Part shown: positions 1 through 10,777 of the stretch, in pieces
Layout: each line of letters opens with the position of its first letter
Position numbering within the stretch: position 1 is the first letter of the stretch
Source of the DNA: Rhyzopertha dominica
Lineage: Eukaryota > Arthropoda > Insecta > Coleoptera > Bostrichidae
Assembly: GCA_025024175.1 (NCBI GenBank)
Contig: QCXZ01000137.1
Location: 1,178,001 to 1,242,000 of the forward strand
DNA length: 64,000 bases
Direction of reading: 5' to 3'
Made by a program: the position numbers and the translations under genes
Notes under the pieces: model-generated
Seen by the model: only the letters and a program-made list of their open reading frames with translations
Told to the model about the DNA's origin: nothing
Database searches by the model: none

Positions 1-2193
1 AATTGCGGGAAGTCATCAACTTACTGTAGTCGATAATTGAACAAATTATTATTAATTTAAAATGCGCAAGTTAAAATTTTGTATTTCGTTTAAAACTAAC
101 ATTTTAATTATACAGTATTTTGTAAACCTTAAGATGTTTAATTAATTAATAATGATTTGTTACAGAACTGTAAAATTTTAACATTATCTAAACCGGTATC
201 GTGCTCATTAGGTAATAAATGGTTGGCCAATTAGGAAATTGTCGTAACTATGTAAGTGTTCTTATATTTTTAAGTTAAAAATCTTCCAGTTTGTTCCAAG
301 CAGAGATTTAATTTTATTTTCATTATGGACTAACTGGGTATGACTTCCGCGAGACAAAAATAGTGTTTTTGTTTTGCCTTAAATCTACATGATGAAACCA
401 GAAATGAACCATTCTCACATAAATTTTTTTCAAGTGTATTCATACCTAGTTCAACCAAAAGAGAACTAAGAGCTAATCCTGAAGTACATAGTTTTGATTG
501 TTGAAGGAAAAAAAAATCTTGATTTGAAATATTTCATTGTTTTATCTTAAAACTCTTTCTTTGGGTTGCCGAAGATTAATTTATTCACAAACATTTTTGT
601 TATTTAAATTTCGTAAACTCATTTTTCAAAGTGACATCATTGTCAAAAAATAAAACCGCCAATGTGATGGGATTAAGCAGAGGAAAACCATATATTCCCT
701 CTACTGAACCAGAATAATGAAGTTCATTCCTTTTTAGTTTTAGCATGCAATCACAGAAATTCATTCTCATTTTGTTTTCTCGCAAGGCGGAAGGATTAGT
801 TTATATGCATATCTCCAAATTCAGCAAGCTGAAATTTACAAGAATCCTCTAAAAAGCGGTAGCTTGCGTTAAAAAAAATCCCCACTACATTCATCACTTT
901 ATAGCAAACATCTAAACGTTGCTTAACATTCAATCAATCTTAATAATGCACCAAAAATTCTTGCCTTACTGATACGCGTATAACAAAAAACGACATCTGT
1001 GCGTTCTTTCCCTTATGTTTCGACAAACAGCTGGGTTATTTCTGCGTTGTTTACGGAAAAAATGACGTTGCGTAGCAAAAAATAAGATATATGCCGCGCA
1101 TCGTGTCACGTTTACAATAAAAAAGATATACGCGGCAACGCGAGTGTTTGTGCAGAAAATTGCCAATCCAGCAAGCCAAACTTTTGATATACGGACAGAA
1201 AGTTTGACAGTTTTACTGATTAAAGCGTTAAAGCGTGTAGCACAGAGAGCCCTGCACGTGTTTCTTTTATTCGCGAAGCTTTTGTCAATTCGGCGTTCTC
1301 TCCCAGTCGAAGTTTCTTGAATATGCTAATCCCGCTCTTCCCACAAAAAGGAACATATATGTATTAAGCGGAACGAATCCTCTTTGATACCGCTTGACAA
1401 AACGATCTAAATATAGACGCGAGTCCTTCTGGCTGGCAAAGTCTAAGCATTTTATACATGTATACGCTTCAGAGGAGGACCCTTGCGAGGGCTGCTCCAT
1501 TAATTTGAGGCATTCGGGGAATTTCCTTTATTGCGTTTGAAAAAGATGAGATTCCACCACAGGGTTTATACTTTTAAAATAAGTTTTTCGGAGGAATATT
1601 ACGTCTCTATGCCGAATAAAACTTGTACTGTCTCCACTCCAAATAATCCTGGTTTTGATTCTTTAAGCACTTTATTACGGAATTGCTCCATTTTCTCATT
1701 TAGCTGTTATAGACACACATTGCAAGTCACCGTACTTATTTAGTAATGGTTCAGTTTAATTTGCTTTGCTAATTATTACTTTAATAAATGATTTTTTCAA
1801 ACTTTTCATTAAATATTAGTCTTGCATTCCAGTTAAAAAATATTTATATCTAATGATTAACATTAAGAATCTNATTTTTGTCATCTTCCGTGCTAATTTA
1901 AAGTAAGACAGTTAATACTCTGTGTATTGACACAGAGACAATGGTTAAAACGTGAACGGTATTATTAATAGTATAAATGGTCGTTGGTTGTTGCAATCAA
2001 GAAATGCTGTTTACAAATCAAGAATCCTACGAGAAGCTGGCAGTTTATTTTCAGTCTTGATAATACTGTTATAGCTATCCTACTCGATACTATTGAGATT
2101 CCATCACTCCAATCTTACTGGACAAGTTCAACCGAACTGGACAGCACGTAATGTGAGAGGTACTAAATTTGCAGAAACTTTGGTACTACACTA
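1..2193. other. AT-rich stretch with no recognised gene
   Basis: Only short ORFs without recognisable domains occur here, on both strands. The part around 1000-1500 is slightly richer in GC than its surroundings, but no frame looks coding. There is an N at about 1873. I see no RNA gene or clear repeat. Confidence 0.6.
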
Positions 2194-3090
2194 CGAGCCC
2201 TGTCCCATTTCAGTTGGCCCATCAACGGAATTAATAAAATTTCTTAAAAATTTTAAACAATCTTGGAGTCTGTTTTTATTATAAATAGCTTCTCTAAATT
2301 ATGGTCTATTAATTTTTTACGCACAATTGAACTGTTCTCAAAAAGCAAAATTCAATAGTAAAAAAATACCAACTATTTATGTATGTAACATTTGAGGTGG
2401 CTGTGCAATTTCGCGCAACTAAGAGATATTTATAAATTTCCAGAATCTATTATAGTGTGGGGATCAATGTCTGAAGTAGGGAAATTACATTTCATTGAGG
2501 GCATTGTGAACACCAAAAAATATCTTAAGTGAATCTTTGCTACCCACTAGAGACGAGTCATTGACGTCAGGAAATGATTTTGCATGTCATGTATCCAAAA
2601 GAACTTTACAGTGGTTCACCGACAATAGTATTCCACTTTTAAAATGGGTATCCAGTAGTCCTGACCTTTCTCCTATAGAAACTTTTTGGCACATTATGAA
2701 AAAACAACTGCGCGCAACTCCTGCCAGGTCGATTCCCGAATTAAGGCATAAACTTCAATTTATATGGGATAAGTTCACACCACAAGATTGCCAGAATTTC
2801 GTGAATACAATGTCAAGAAGGATAACCGCTGTCATAAAAAGTAAAGGTGATGTTACTCAATGGTAGCCTTTGAAGAAAAGATTAAGTCAGTTGTTTGTAA
2901 CTCAGGTTTTCTCATGATTTGCTTCAACTTGAATTAGACAAATGAATAATTGATTAAGTGGGAAATGTTTCAAAAGTTGTGGTGCAAAATAATTAAATAT
3001 CTGTTTCATAATAGCATTACAACTGGTGTCCATTAAATACAACAAATTAAAAAAATTGACACTGGGTCAATTGAAATGAAACTGGGCTCG
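2194..3090 (+). mobile_element. Internally shortened Tc1 transposon with inverted ends
   Basis: Both ends carry related inverted termini beginning CGAGCCC, followed by a partly matching stretch around CATTTCAGTTGGCCC (left) and its right counterpart. Each end is next to a TA dinucleotide (2192-2193 and 3091-3092), the usual Tc1/mariner target duplication. The body is only about 0.9 kb and codes for just the C-terminal half of a Tc1 transposase, so the copy is non-autonomous. The ends have diverged, which suggests an old insertion. Confidence 0.7.
2434..2866 (+). pseudogene. Tc1 transposase, C-terminal remnant
   Basis: A Tc1 transposase would cut and paste its own element at TA sites. From about 2434 the translation shows the VWGSMS block that follows the first catalytic aspartate, then a stop. 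From 2537 an open frame carries GNDFACH, the second catalytic aspartate block, and SPDLSPIETFWH with the catalytic glutamate, followed by the usual C-terminal helices. I count 33 residues between the second Asp and the Glu, one short of the Tc1 value of 34. The N-terminal DNA-binding half is missing and the frame is broken, so it cannot be active. It resembles the better preserved Tc1 at 35.4-36.6 kb but its inverted ends differ. Confidence 0.85.
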
Positions 3091-5610
3091 TAAACACAAA
3101 GAGAGATGATTTTATCATAGCCTGCGCTAGTGTCTGAAAGTTGCCTGAAAGACGTGACAAGACAAATTCCCCAGTTCCTTGCAGCCATCATAAGAAATAC
3201 TAGAGAAATGTAGTTGACAGCTTCAATTACTTTTTTGTATTGTCACACTTAAAAAAAGAAGTGGCAGAAGCGAATACTTAAGTAAAAAAGATTAATAATT
3301 GTTTTCAGAAAAAGAATTCATATTTTTAAAATAAAAAAAAATAAAGAACATCATTGTTACCAGCCTCCGGGCCGCATAAAATTTAAAATTAACCACTTCT
3401 CTTCCTACTTCTTTTCACCTATTCATAATTAACACAGCTTAAAATTCCCTCTCACCTCAGCAAACTGAAGACAAACTTCTCTGGTGTCTTCTTTTCACGT
3501 GTCAACCATCGGCGTAAATTTCTAGTTGGCGGACCGCGAAGAAACTTTCTCGACTGAAAAGCGCGTCGCAGTTTGGGCGTCGCGACGCAAATATCAGGTG
3601 AGCACGTTCGGAAACACTGTGGCCGGCGTTGGAGCGACGCCGGTATCCAAAAGTTTGTATGGACGGGCGCATGTCCGCGAAAGTTTCAGATGACGTGCGC
3701 GGGATGGTCCAAGGATTCTGTGAGGACCGCAGGGAAACGAGGGAACCATAAGCTGCAGGAATTATAGTTGCTATAGGTTATAGTTAAGAGGCTTTGAAAG
3801 GTCTTGATAGATTAATTTAAAAATGTAATGTGTAACGATTTTTTTAATATCCAGTTGTTTGCACACTTTCAACAAAAATCCAAAGTCCCAAAAACCATTC
3901 TCACTTTGGAGCTACTAGTCAATGCTAAGAACAATGTTATCGAAGAATAAGAAACGTTGTTATTAACAGGTTTAATAAGCTCATTGCTTTTTTGAAAACA
4001 AAATAAAAGTGTTAAGCACAGACGATATTGCAAAATTAACAACAACAGTAATGAAAATTACTTGCTGATCAAGGTATGTCTATAATTCATAAAATAGTTA
4101 ACGCTCATCATTGGCATCGCAGGGGGATGTAGGCGAATTGAACTAAGCCGTATGTTAATAGAAGATGTTCAAGATAAGGACAAAGTTTGTCATATTGTTA
4201 TACACTCGACAAAAACAAAATGTTCTGGAGAATTTTTGACCATTTGTGGAAACATTGGAGGATTGAACTAGGCGAATATTCTTGCAACCTCTAGGGATCA
4301 ATACCTTTGGAATTAACCCCAAAAATATTGCTAGTTTCTTTAAACTGCCTGGTCCTGTGGCAGACAATTCTTTGGAAAAATTTGGTTTTGACGAATATCG
4401 AGATATAATTACTTCTACAGCATCAAAAATTTCATTGCCGATGCAGTGACAGCCTGTACCATAACTTGATGAAGAGCAAGAAAAAATAGATAAAAAGTTT
4501 TAAAACAAATTCTTTGTACACATGCTTGTTCAGTTTAGATAAATGGAACAAATTCTCAAGACTTCTGGGTAAGAACATTCCAAATTAGGAAACATAGTGA
4601 TTAAAAACGATTAAACTTCAATTTGAATTCAAAATATGGTAGAATTCATGACACAGATAAACTCAAAATTTTGTACAATGGTATTGATTTGAAGACTCGA
4701 AGTATTTTAACGTATTTTATAGTGAATGAAGAATTTAGCGCAACACCAAATTATGTAATAAACAGCAATAAATTTGGACAATGTTACGAAATGGACCGTT
4801 CCTTGTATTCAGCAAGAGATAAATCTTAATCACTCCTACAGTATCAAGCTTAACACTAGAAAACATCACTTACATTTATCAAATATAGTACAGCACGGGG
4901 TTTGTTTCTCCACCAATCCAGAAGTCACTCACTAACACTCAAAAGTCACTTTCGAAAAGGAAATTCGAGAAATACCTCGCATTTTACCCGCACAACACGC
5001 GCGGTATCACGGGCGATACTAACCAGTTCGGCGGCGTATTAAAAGCTACCTTACCCGGTACATAAGTAGACTGGTCCTTTTTTTTGCTGCGCTTCGCACG
5101 GCACAGGCCGCCAGAGCTGACAAAAAAAACGCACAAAAACTGGTCACAAGAATGTCAACACGTTAATCGTTTGATTTTAACGCGGAATTTTGTACAGAGG
5201 CTCGTTTTGGGTTTAAATTTTAGGTGATACCGTTTGTGCTGATATTTATTTTGCCTCCTGGGGCAATTAGTACATACGCGGGCAGGCCAAAAGGTTGCGA
5301 AGTATAATTAGTGCTGTTAGAATGTGGAATGTTCGTATATGGAACAAACCGTATACATTCGTTTATTGGTATCGAATAATGTTTGGGTTAATTTTGAATG
5401 GATATTCGCTCTACCAGATTCGAATAACGAACATATTTCTTACAGCTCTAAGTATAATGCATCATCTTTTTTATAGCTTATACTTTACGAGGTAATATGT
5501 ACTTTTTACGATATAAATTGTTAATATGTGACTGAAATATCTTTTAAACAATGTAAACTGGTCCATTTTTCTCTAAGTGGATATATGAGTAATGTTCACT
5601 TGTACAATAA
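3091..5610. other. Non-coding stretch with two GC-richer islands
   Basis: The segment 3360-3760 is GC-richer than its surroundings and contains a good 5' splice donor context (CAG then GTGAGC, boundary at 3597/3598), so it could hold a 5' non-coding exon on the + strand. The segment 4920-5200 is also GC-richer and has donor-like sites on the - strand. No downstream exon can be assigned to either. No protein of known family is visible. Confidence 0.4.
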
Positions 5611-5764
5611 ATCTCCCCGAAGTCTATCAATTTGACAATGTCAGTTTTTTATAAACTCTATTGTATTCTTTTTTACACAACGAGGCACTGACGATGGCTA
5701 ATTATAGCTGAAAGCGCTTTGCCTATTCATTAAATATAGTGGATTTGATAGACTTCGGGGAGAT
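5611..5764 (+). repeat. Foldback with 20 bp perfect inverted ends, Penelope-like remnant
   Basis: Perfect 20 bp inverted arms (5611-5630 beginning ATCTCCCCGAAG, and 5745-5764) enclose about 114 bp. The interior holds a hammerhead-like motif at 5683-5724, about 20 bp before the right arm. I saw no target duplication. A Penelope-type fragment at 26.2-27.1 kb has the same plan, with a hammerhead-like remnant close to the 3' member of a pair of inverted ends, so I read this as a severely 5'-truncated relative. It could also be an ordinary MITE. Confidence 0.5.
5683..5724 (+). ncRNA. Minimal type I hammerhead ribozyme-like motif
   Basis: The RNA would contain the core CUGACGA (5688-5694) and GAA (5710-5712). 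Stem I is AGGCA (5683-5687) with UGCCU (5720-5724). Stem II is GGCUA (5696-5700) with UAGCU (5705-5709), closed by a G-U pair and the loop AUUA. Stem III is AGC (5713-5715) directly followed by GCU (5716-5718), and U5719 is at the cleavage position. Minimal hammerheads with a very short stem III that may act as dimers are known from Penelope-like elements. The one flaw is U5695, which is unpaired between the core and stem II. Self-cleavage is not shown. Confidence 0.5.
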
Positions 5765-8519
5765 CTTTTAAACATACTAATAGCTCAAATCATTCCAGAA
5801 ATACAACAAATGCACGTTTCCTATTGAAAAATTTTAAAGGTGCAAAATCGGGAGAGGACGCAGGGTCAGTACTATATGCTCCGTGTCTAACTGGGAAATT
5901 TTCGTTTTATTGTTCTTTTACGACCAGTGATGCTGTACTGGACCAAAGTAACCAAGTAACTCATTCAGGGGAATTAGTGCCCAATTCAACGTTTTTAGCC
6001 ATGCCCAACCACTGGTTTTTAGAGGTATAAAGTGTGTACCTTTACTTTTAGACCTACATCTACAGCATATTTCGTCTGTTCAGAAACAGAAGCAAATCAA
6101 TTTACTGCCAGTGCCACTGCTGAGATAAATTTCAAATAGCACTCCTAAATGTTCCTGATTTTTATGGTGTAATGTGAAGTTGAATTGCAAGACTCAAGTA
6201 AAGAAACCTGATTATTATTGTTACGATTTCAGCAACTATTTTACAAATATGAACTTGTCTCTGTCTTTTATTAACTGGAGCCTTTTTTTTTAAATTATGA
6301 CACAAAAGATTGTGTGTCACTCCTATGAAATTTTCAATGTTATCTGATCTTGTAGTAGTTTTCTACAAAGCTAAAAAATTTATCGCGAGGAAAAAGTAGC
6401 GCACAAATGCTTTAAATAAAAATAATTTAATATATTTTAACACAATCTATCCTTTCCTGCGATATTAAATGCTTCTGGAATTTTGGTAATAGTTCTAAAA
6501 ATAATAGCGATTTAATAGTTTTTCAATAAAAAGCGGATACATATACCTAAGTTGTTTGAAAGCATAATCGACAGCTATCACTCTCTTTTGGGTTCAATAT
6601 GTAGTTGTTGGGTGTAGTGTAGTGACATGACTGTCTTGATGATCAGGCAGATTTGGCTTAACTTGGTGTGAGCAAAACTGCATGAAACTTTACTTTGCCA
6701 AAAATAAGTCCATCAGCTTCTTTATAATTAAAAAAAAGACATCTTAATGGCCAAATGTTGGAAGAAGTCATTGTGTTAATTTTCAGTTAAGTGTTGTCTT
6801 TCAAATACACAAGTTATTGTTAATAGACCTCCTAAAATATTTAGATTACTGTTAAAGCTTAAGTGCTTTCAATGTTTATTGTAAAACATGGTATAGTTTG
6901 GTGACCATTCTTTCAGGAACAAATAAGTCGCTTGGAAAAAGTGTTGAACAGATTTCTTATATTCTGTGCATACAAAATAACTAAACATTATTATGTTAAA
7001 AAATTACAACAGGCAAATAGGCATAACAACAGGTAATTAATAATAACCTTACTGAAGGTGAGGTTTACAGTAAGGGGCCAATTGTGTCAACCAAATCTTT
7101 CAAAAAACATTGCATGTTATATATGTGTATATGGTGTACATATGATTTTAAATATTTAAGTTGCCTTACGATTTAATGACAAAACGAGAAACCTGCAACA
7201 TAGGCATTACTTAAATTTCGTGAGTCTGATTTTTTATTAATTGTGTTTATAGTTTTGTTTATTTGGTATATCCCCAAAATTAAAAGTTTATTTGTTATGC
7301 TCCCTTATTTTAAAATAAATACTTGTGAAGCAGATGCAAAAAAGATTACTCTTGTATTTCAGTTCGCTCGAAAGCAGTATATTTTCTAATTAATTGTCTT
7401 CAGGGAGTAGCTATTTGCTGAAAATGCATGCAATGCGACTGATATAAATAAAAAATTGTCTTTCAGTGAAATTGACGTAGTGACTTCAGACCACTTGCAT
7501 GATGTAAAGTGTTCATTCACGATTTTCAGCGGTGCTAGTGTCTTTGCCAATACTGCATGTTGGTAGATTTCTTTACAATACTTTTCTGACATTAACAAAT
7601 AACTTTAAAGCAAGTAAACTACTTTAGTTAACAATCATCTTCACCAGAAACCGTTTTAACAACAAAATCAATAACCAGCAATTCCACCTGAAATTCTAGC
7701 GCTAACGCGAATCTTGAACCAACGAAAAGTGCAGCTTTCAGCGTGTCAGCAAAACCATAGCAACACTGCATCTGACGCCTCCGGCGGGCGCTTGTAAAAG
7801 ATGGAATTTACTTAGCCGTGGAACAAAATGCACGAGCCTCAGGTCGGATTTCCCGGAAGCCTTTTACAAGGCATTTCGCTTAGTTTGATTTGTAGTAGAG
7901 GGAGGCAACGAGGAAGGGGTGCAGTTTGTCCGAGTCGGACGGGTCTGCGAAAACACGCGGCCGACGGAGAAGGGGTCATCAATTTAGGGGCTGCTTAGAA
8001 TGGAACTCTGGAGCAAGGAGGAAGGCATAAATTGATACGACTTTTTTTTTAGCGTCGCGATCCTTGGTGAATGTCAATCCCGAAAGCGGGGTGAAAACGG
8101 AAACACCGCTTTCAGGTGTTTTTCAGCATCAGTTGCGGATGCAGGAAGCGGGAGGCGGTGTGCAAACTGGATGAAAATGGGGATGATACAGTCATAAATC
8201 ACAGGCAGCCGGACGCAACAGCGAGAAACAAACTTTAACCTGTAAAAGATGAGCAACTTCAAGGCTGGCAGATAAAGAAAATTGAATTGCAGCGGAGTAG
8301 CGGTGCGTGTTCTGCTATACCAAACGTTAACACTTTGTGAACATGACAATAATCTCTTTAAAGATCTGATTTTTCCTGAATTAAAGTCAAATTGGGTACC
8401 CATAATCTGGTTTAACTAGAGTCGAATGGACATTAATGTACTGATAAGGAAATTCCAAATTTTTGCTTGTTTCATTTTAAGTTAACTCTCCGAGAGTAGT
8501 AATGCATTTTTGTACTATA
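5765..8519. other. AT-rich spacer with a GC-richer island
   Basis: No gene or RNA is recognised. The segment 7690-8000 is GC-richer. A 109-codon - strand ORF at 8074-8403 has no domain I know and reads as a chance frame. The stretch 6060-7680 is plain AT-rich sequence. Confidence 0.5.
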
Positions 8520-8935
8520 CAGGGTGATTTTTTGAAAACTTCACACCTTAAATAACTTTAAATAGAGGAAAAATTTAAAATTTTGCAAAAACAGGTAAAC
8601 TTTTGTTTGCAAGGGGACAACTTTTGAGATAAGTTTTTAATGGATAGCGCTTACCCTCTTAGCGGGGTAGATACCCCTTCAAAAATTTTAAATGAAACTA
8701 CCCATCTTACGATACATCATTTAAAAGCTTATTACACAAGGAGTCTTGCCATGTAATTAGTTTTACTATTTTTTACCCATTGACGGGGTAGTGGGTCAAA
8801 AAGTGCATTGTAGCAAGTGGCTTATAAAATGGAATATTTTGGACTTTTTGAACAAAATTTATTGTCTTGCTGTTACAATAAAAATTGTCCTTACTTAAGC
8901 CTAAAAAAACTTGTTAAAAAATAATTGTTACACCT
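8520..8935 (+). repeat. Left terminal inverted repeat of the DD41D element
   Basis: This arm matches the reverse complement of about 10370-10777. Identity is highest in the outer 120 bp and in the block from 8690 to 8795, and then weakens towards the coding region. The inner limit is my estimate from visual alignment. Confidence 0.7.
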
Positions 8936-9146
8936 AAGCAAAATGCCAAAAATACTTAAAATTTTCTTTCGACATTACTTGATATTGCAACTCGACAGTT
9001 TATACTGAATTGGCTAAATAATTATCTACTTTGTGTTTCCAATTTTTTGTTTCAACTTTTTGGCTACTTCTTTGACACGACCATCTTTTTGTTCACATTC
9101 CTTTTTATAAATCGCGTGAAATTTTAAAGTGAGAGTCCAAGTGAAA

Positions 9147-10287
9147 ATGGTTTATTCAACTGCCGAAAGGGTAGAAATAATTTTTATTTACGGTGCTGAG
9201 CATAGCTGTGCTCGTGCGTCAGCAAGGGTGTTTAACGAACGGCACCCCGATAAAAATGTTGACACTAGGTACATTCTCGATCTCGTGCAGAAATTTCAAG
9301 ACACTGGATCTGTAGTAAACAAAAAAAGGGCAGGGAATAGAGTCGTTGATGAAATGGCCCAACTTGAAGTACTTGGTCATTTTGCAATGGATCCAACTAG
9401 CTCTTTGCGTAACATTTCTACAGCTACTGGACTTTCTTATTCATCTGCAAGGAAAGTTACAAAACTGCACAAATTCCATCCCTATAAGATGAAAACTCTC
9501 CAGGAACTCGGCGAAGATGACTTCGATAGAAGACTGCAATTTTGCGAAATTATGACAGAAAAGATTATAGTAAATCCAAATCTAATAAAAAATATCTGCT
9601 TCAGTGATGAATGCACATTTTTTTTTAACGGCTCTTTAAATAAACATAACGTCATGTACTGGAGTGACGAAGATCCTTATATTTTTCGAGAAGGTCATAC
9701 ACAAGTTCCTCAGAAGCTGAACGTCTGGGCTGGAATACTTGGCAACGCAATTGTAGGTCCAATTTTCATTGATGGGACGCTAAATGGGGGAATGTATTTA
9801 GAATTACTTGATAACGTTATTGATCCTTTAATCACAGAGCAGTTAGAAAACCAATGTGACCCTGAAGGAAATCCAATGTTGGATGAATACGAATTGTTTT
9901 ACCAACATGATGAAGCCCCACCGCATTACGCCATTAATGTGCGAAATTGGTTAAATCATAGATTTCCTCTTCACTGGATTGGTAGGCGTGGAACAATTGA
10001 ATGCCCGCCACGATCACCCGATTTGACTGCTTTAGATTTCTTTTTATGGGGGTCATTTAAAATCTGTGGTTTACAAAACACAACCTACTAGTCTGGACGA
10101 TCTGCGAGAAAGAATTATTAACGAGTGCAGGAGGATTCCACCTGAAACTTTCCGAAAAGTGCTGCAGGAGTTCGAGAACCGTCTGTATTATTGTATGGAA
10201 AGAAGTGGTGCACATTTTGAGAATCTATTTTCAGGTTTGAATTTCTATGGTTTTGTTCACACTGTTTTTGGAGTTACAAATAAATAA
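9147..10287 (+). pseudogene. DD41D transposase with one frameshift
   Basis: The N-terminal part (about residues 1-110) looks like the helix-turn-helix region of insect mariner-type transposases (YSTAERVEI, RKVTKLHKFHPYK). The DDE domain follows, with the first Asp in FSDECTFF, the second in FYQHDEAPPHY and the third in RSPDLTALDFFLWG. I count 41 residues between the second and third Asp, which is DD41D, a spacing reported for the rosa group. At about 10045-10055 one extra base shifts the frame. The conserved continuation VVYKTQP then resumes in another frame to a stop at 10287. Met at 9147 is a better start than 9129 because family members usually begin close to the YST motif. A single edit separates it from an intact frame, so the break may be an assembly error. 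Confidence 0.85.
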
Positions 10288-10369
10288 TTTTTCTTTTTCG
10301 TGGACATGGACTTTCTAAAAAATTACATGATAAATACTTTAATGTTAATAATAATGTTAAAAGACAATT

Positions 10370-10777
10370 TTCAGTATTCTGGGAGTTTTTTTAAGTGTCA
10401 TATTTTTTACAAGTTGTTTGTTTAAATTTTGGGTTCTCGTAAGGACAAATTTTATTTCCGCTCTAAAATAAAATACATTTTGTTGAAAAGAGTCCAAAAT
10501 ATTCAATTTAATAAGTAACCTGTTTCGTAGGCACTATTAATCTATTACCCCGTCAATAAGTTAAACGTGGTAAAACTAATTACATGGCCAGACTCTTTGT
10601 GAAATAAGCTTTCAAATGATGTATCACAAGATGGATAGTTCCATTTAAAATTTTTAAAGGGGTGTCTTATCTCAAAAGTTGTCCCCCTGCAAACAAGTTT
10701 ACCTGTTTTTGCAAATTTTTAAATTTTTGCTATATTTAAAGTTATTTAAGGTGTGAAGTTTTCAAAAAATCACCCTA
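10370..10777 (-). repeat. Right terminal inverted repeat of the DD41D element
   Basis: This is the inverted partner of 8520-8935. It shares the tip AGGGTGATTTTTTG, the CAAAAACAGGTAAACTT block and the TTGACGGGGTA motif. It lacks a short segment present in the left arm. Confidence 0.7.

Larger units (their letters stand above)
8520..10777 (+). mobile_element. Mariner-like DD41D transposon with very long inverted repeats
   Basis: The element starts cAGGGTGATTTTTTG and ends with its inverse, and is flanked by TA (8518-8519 and 10778-10779). The inverted repeats are unusually long. Similarity continues with indels for about 400 bp on each side, including a block around CCATGTAATTAGTTTTAC and the GACGGGGTA motif. 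The left arm has an extra segment of roughly 35 bp near 8640-8680. The middle encodes one transposase. The length is 2258 bp. The open frame, broken once, suggests a fairly recent copy. Confidence 0.85.

Noticed and set aside
3573..3767. 64-codon + ORF in a GC-rich island
   Set aside because: It crosses a better splice donor at 3598 and has no recognisable protein, so the island is more likely 5' exon or regulatory DNA.
8074..8403. 109-codon - strand ORF
   Set aside because: No recognised domain, no start or splice context, and GC-driven openness explains it.
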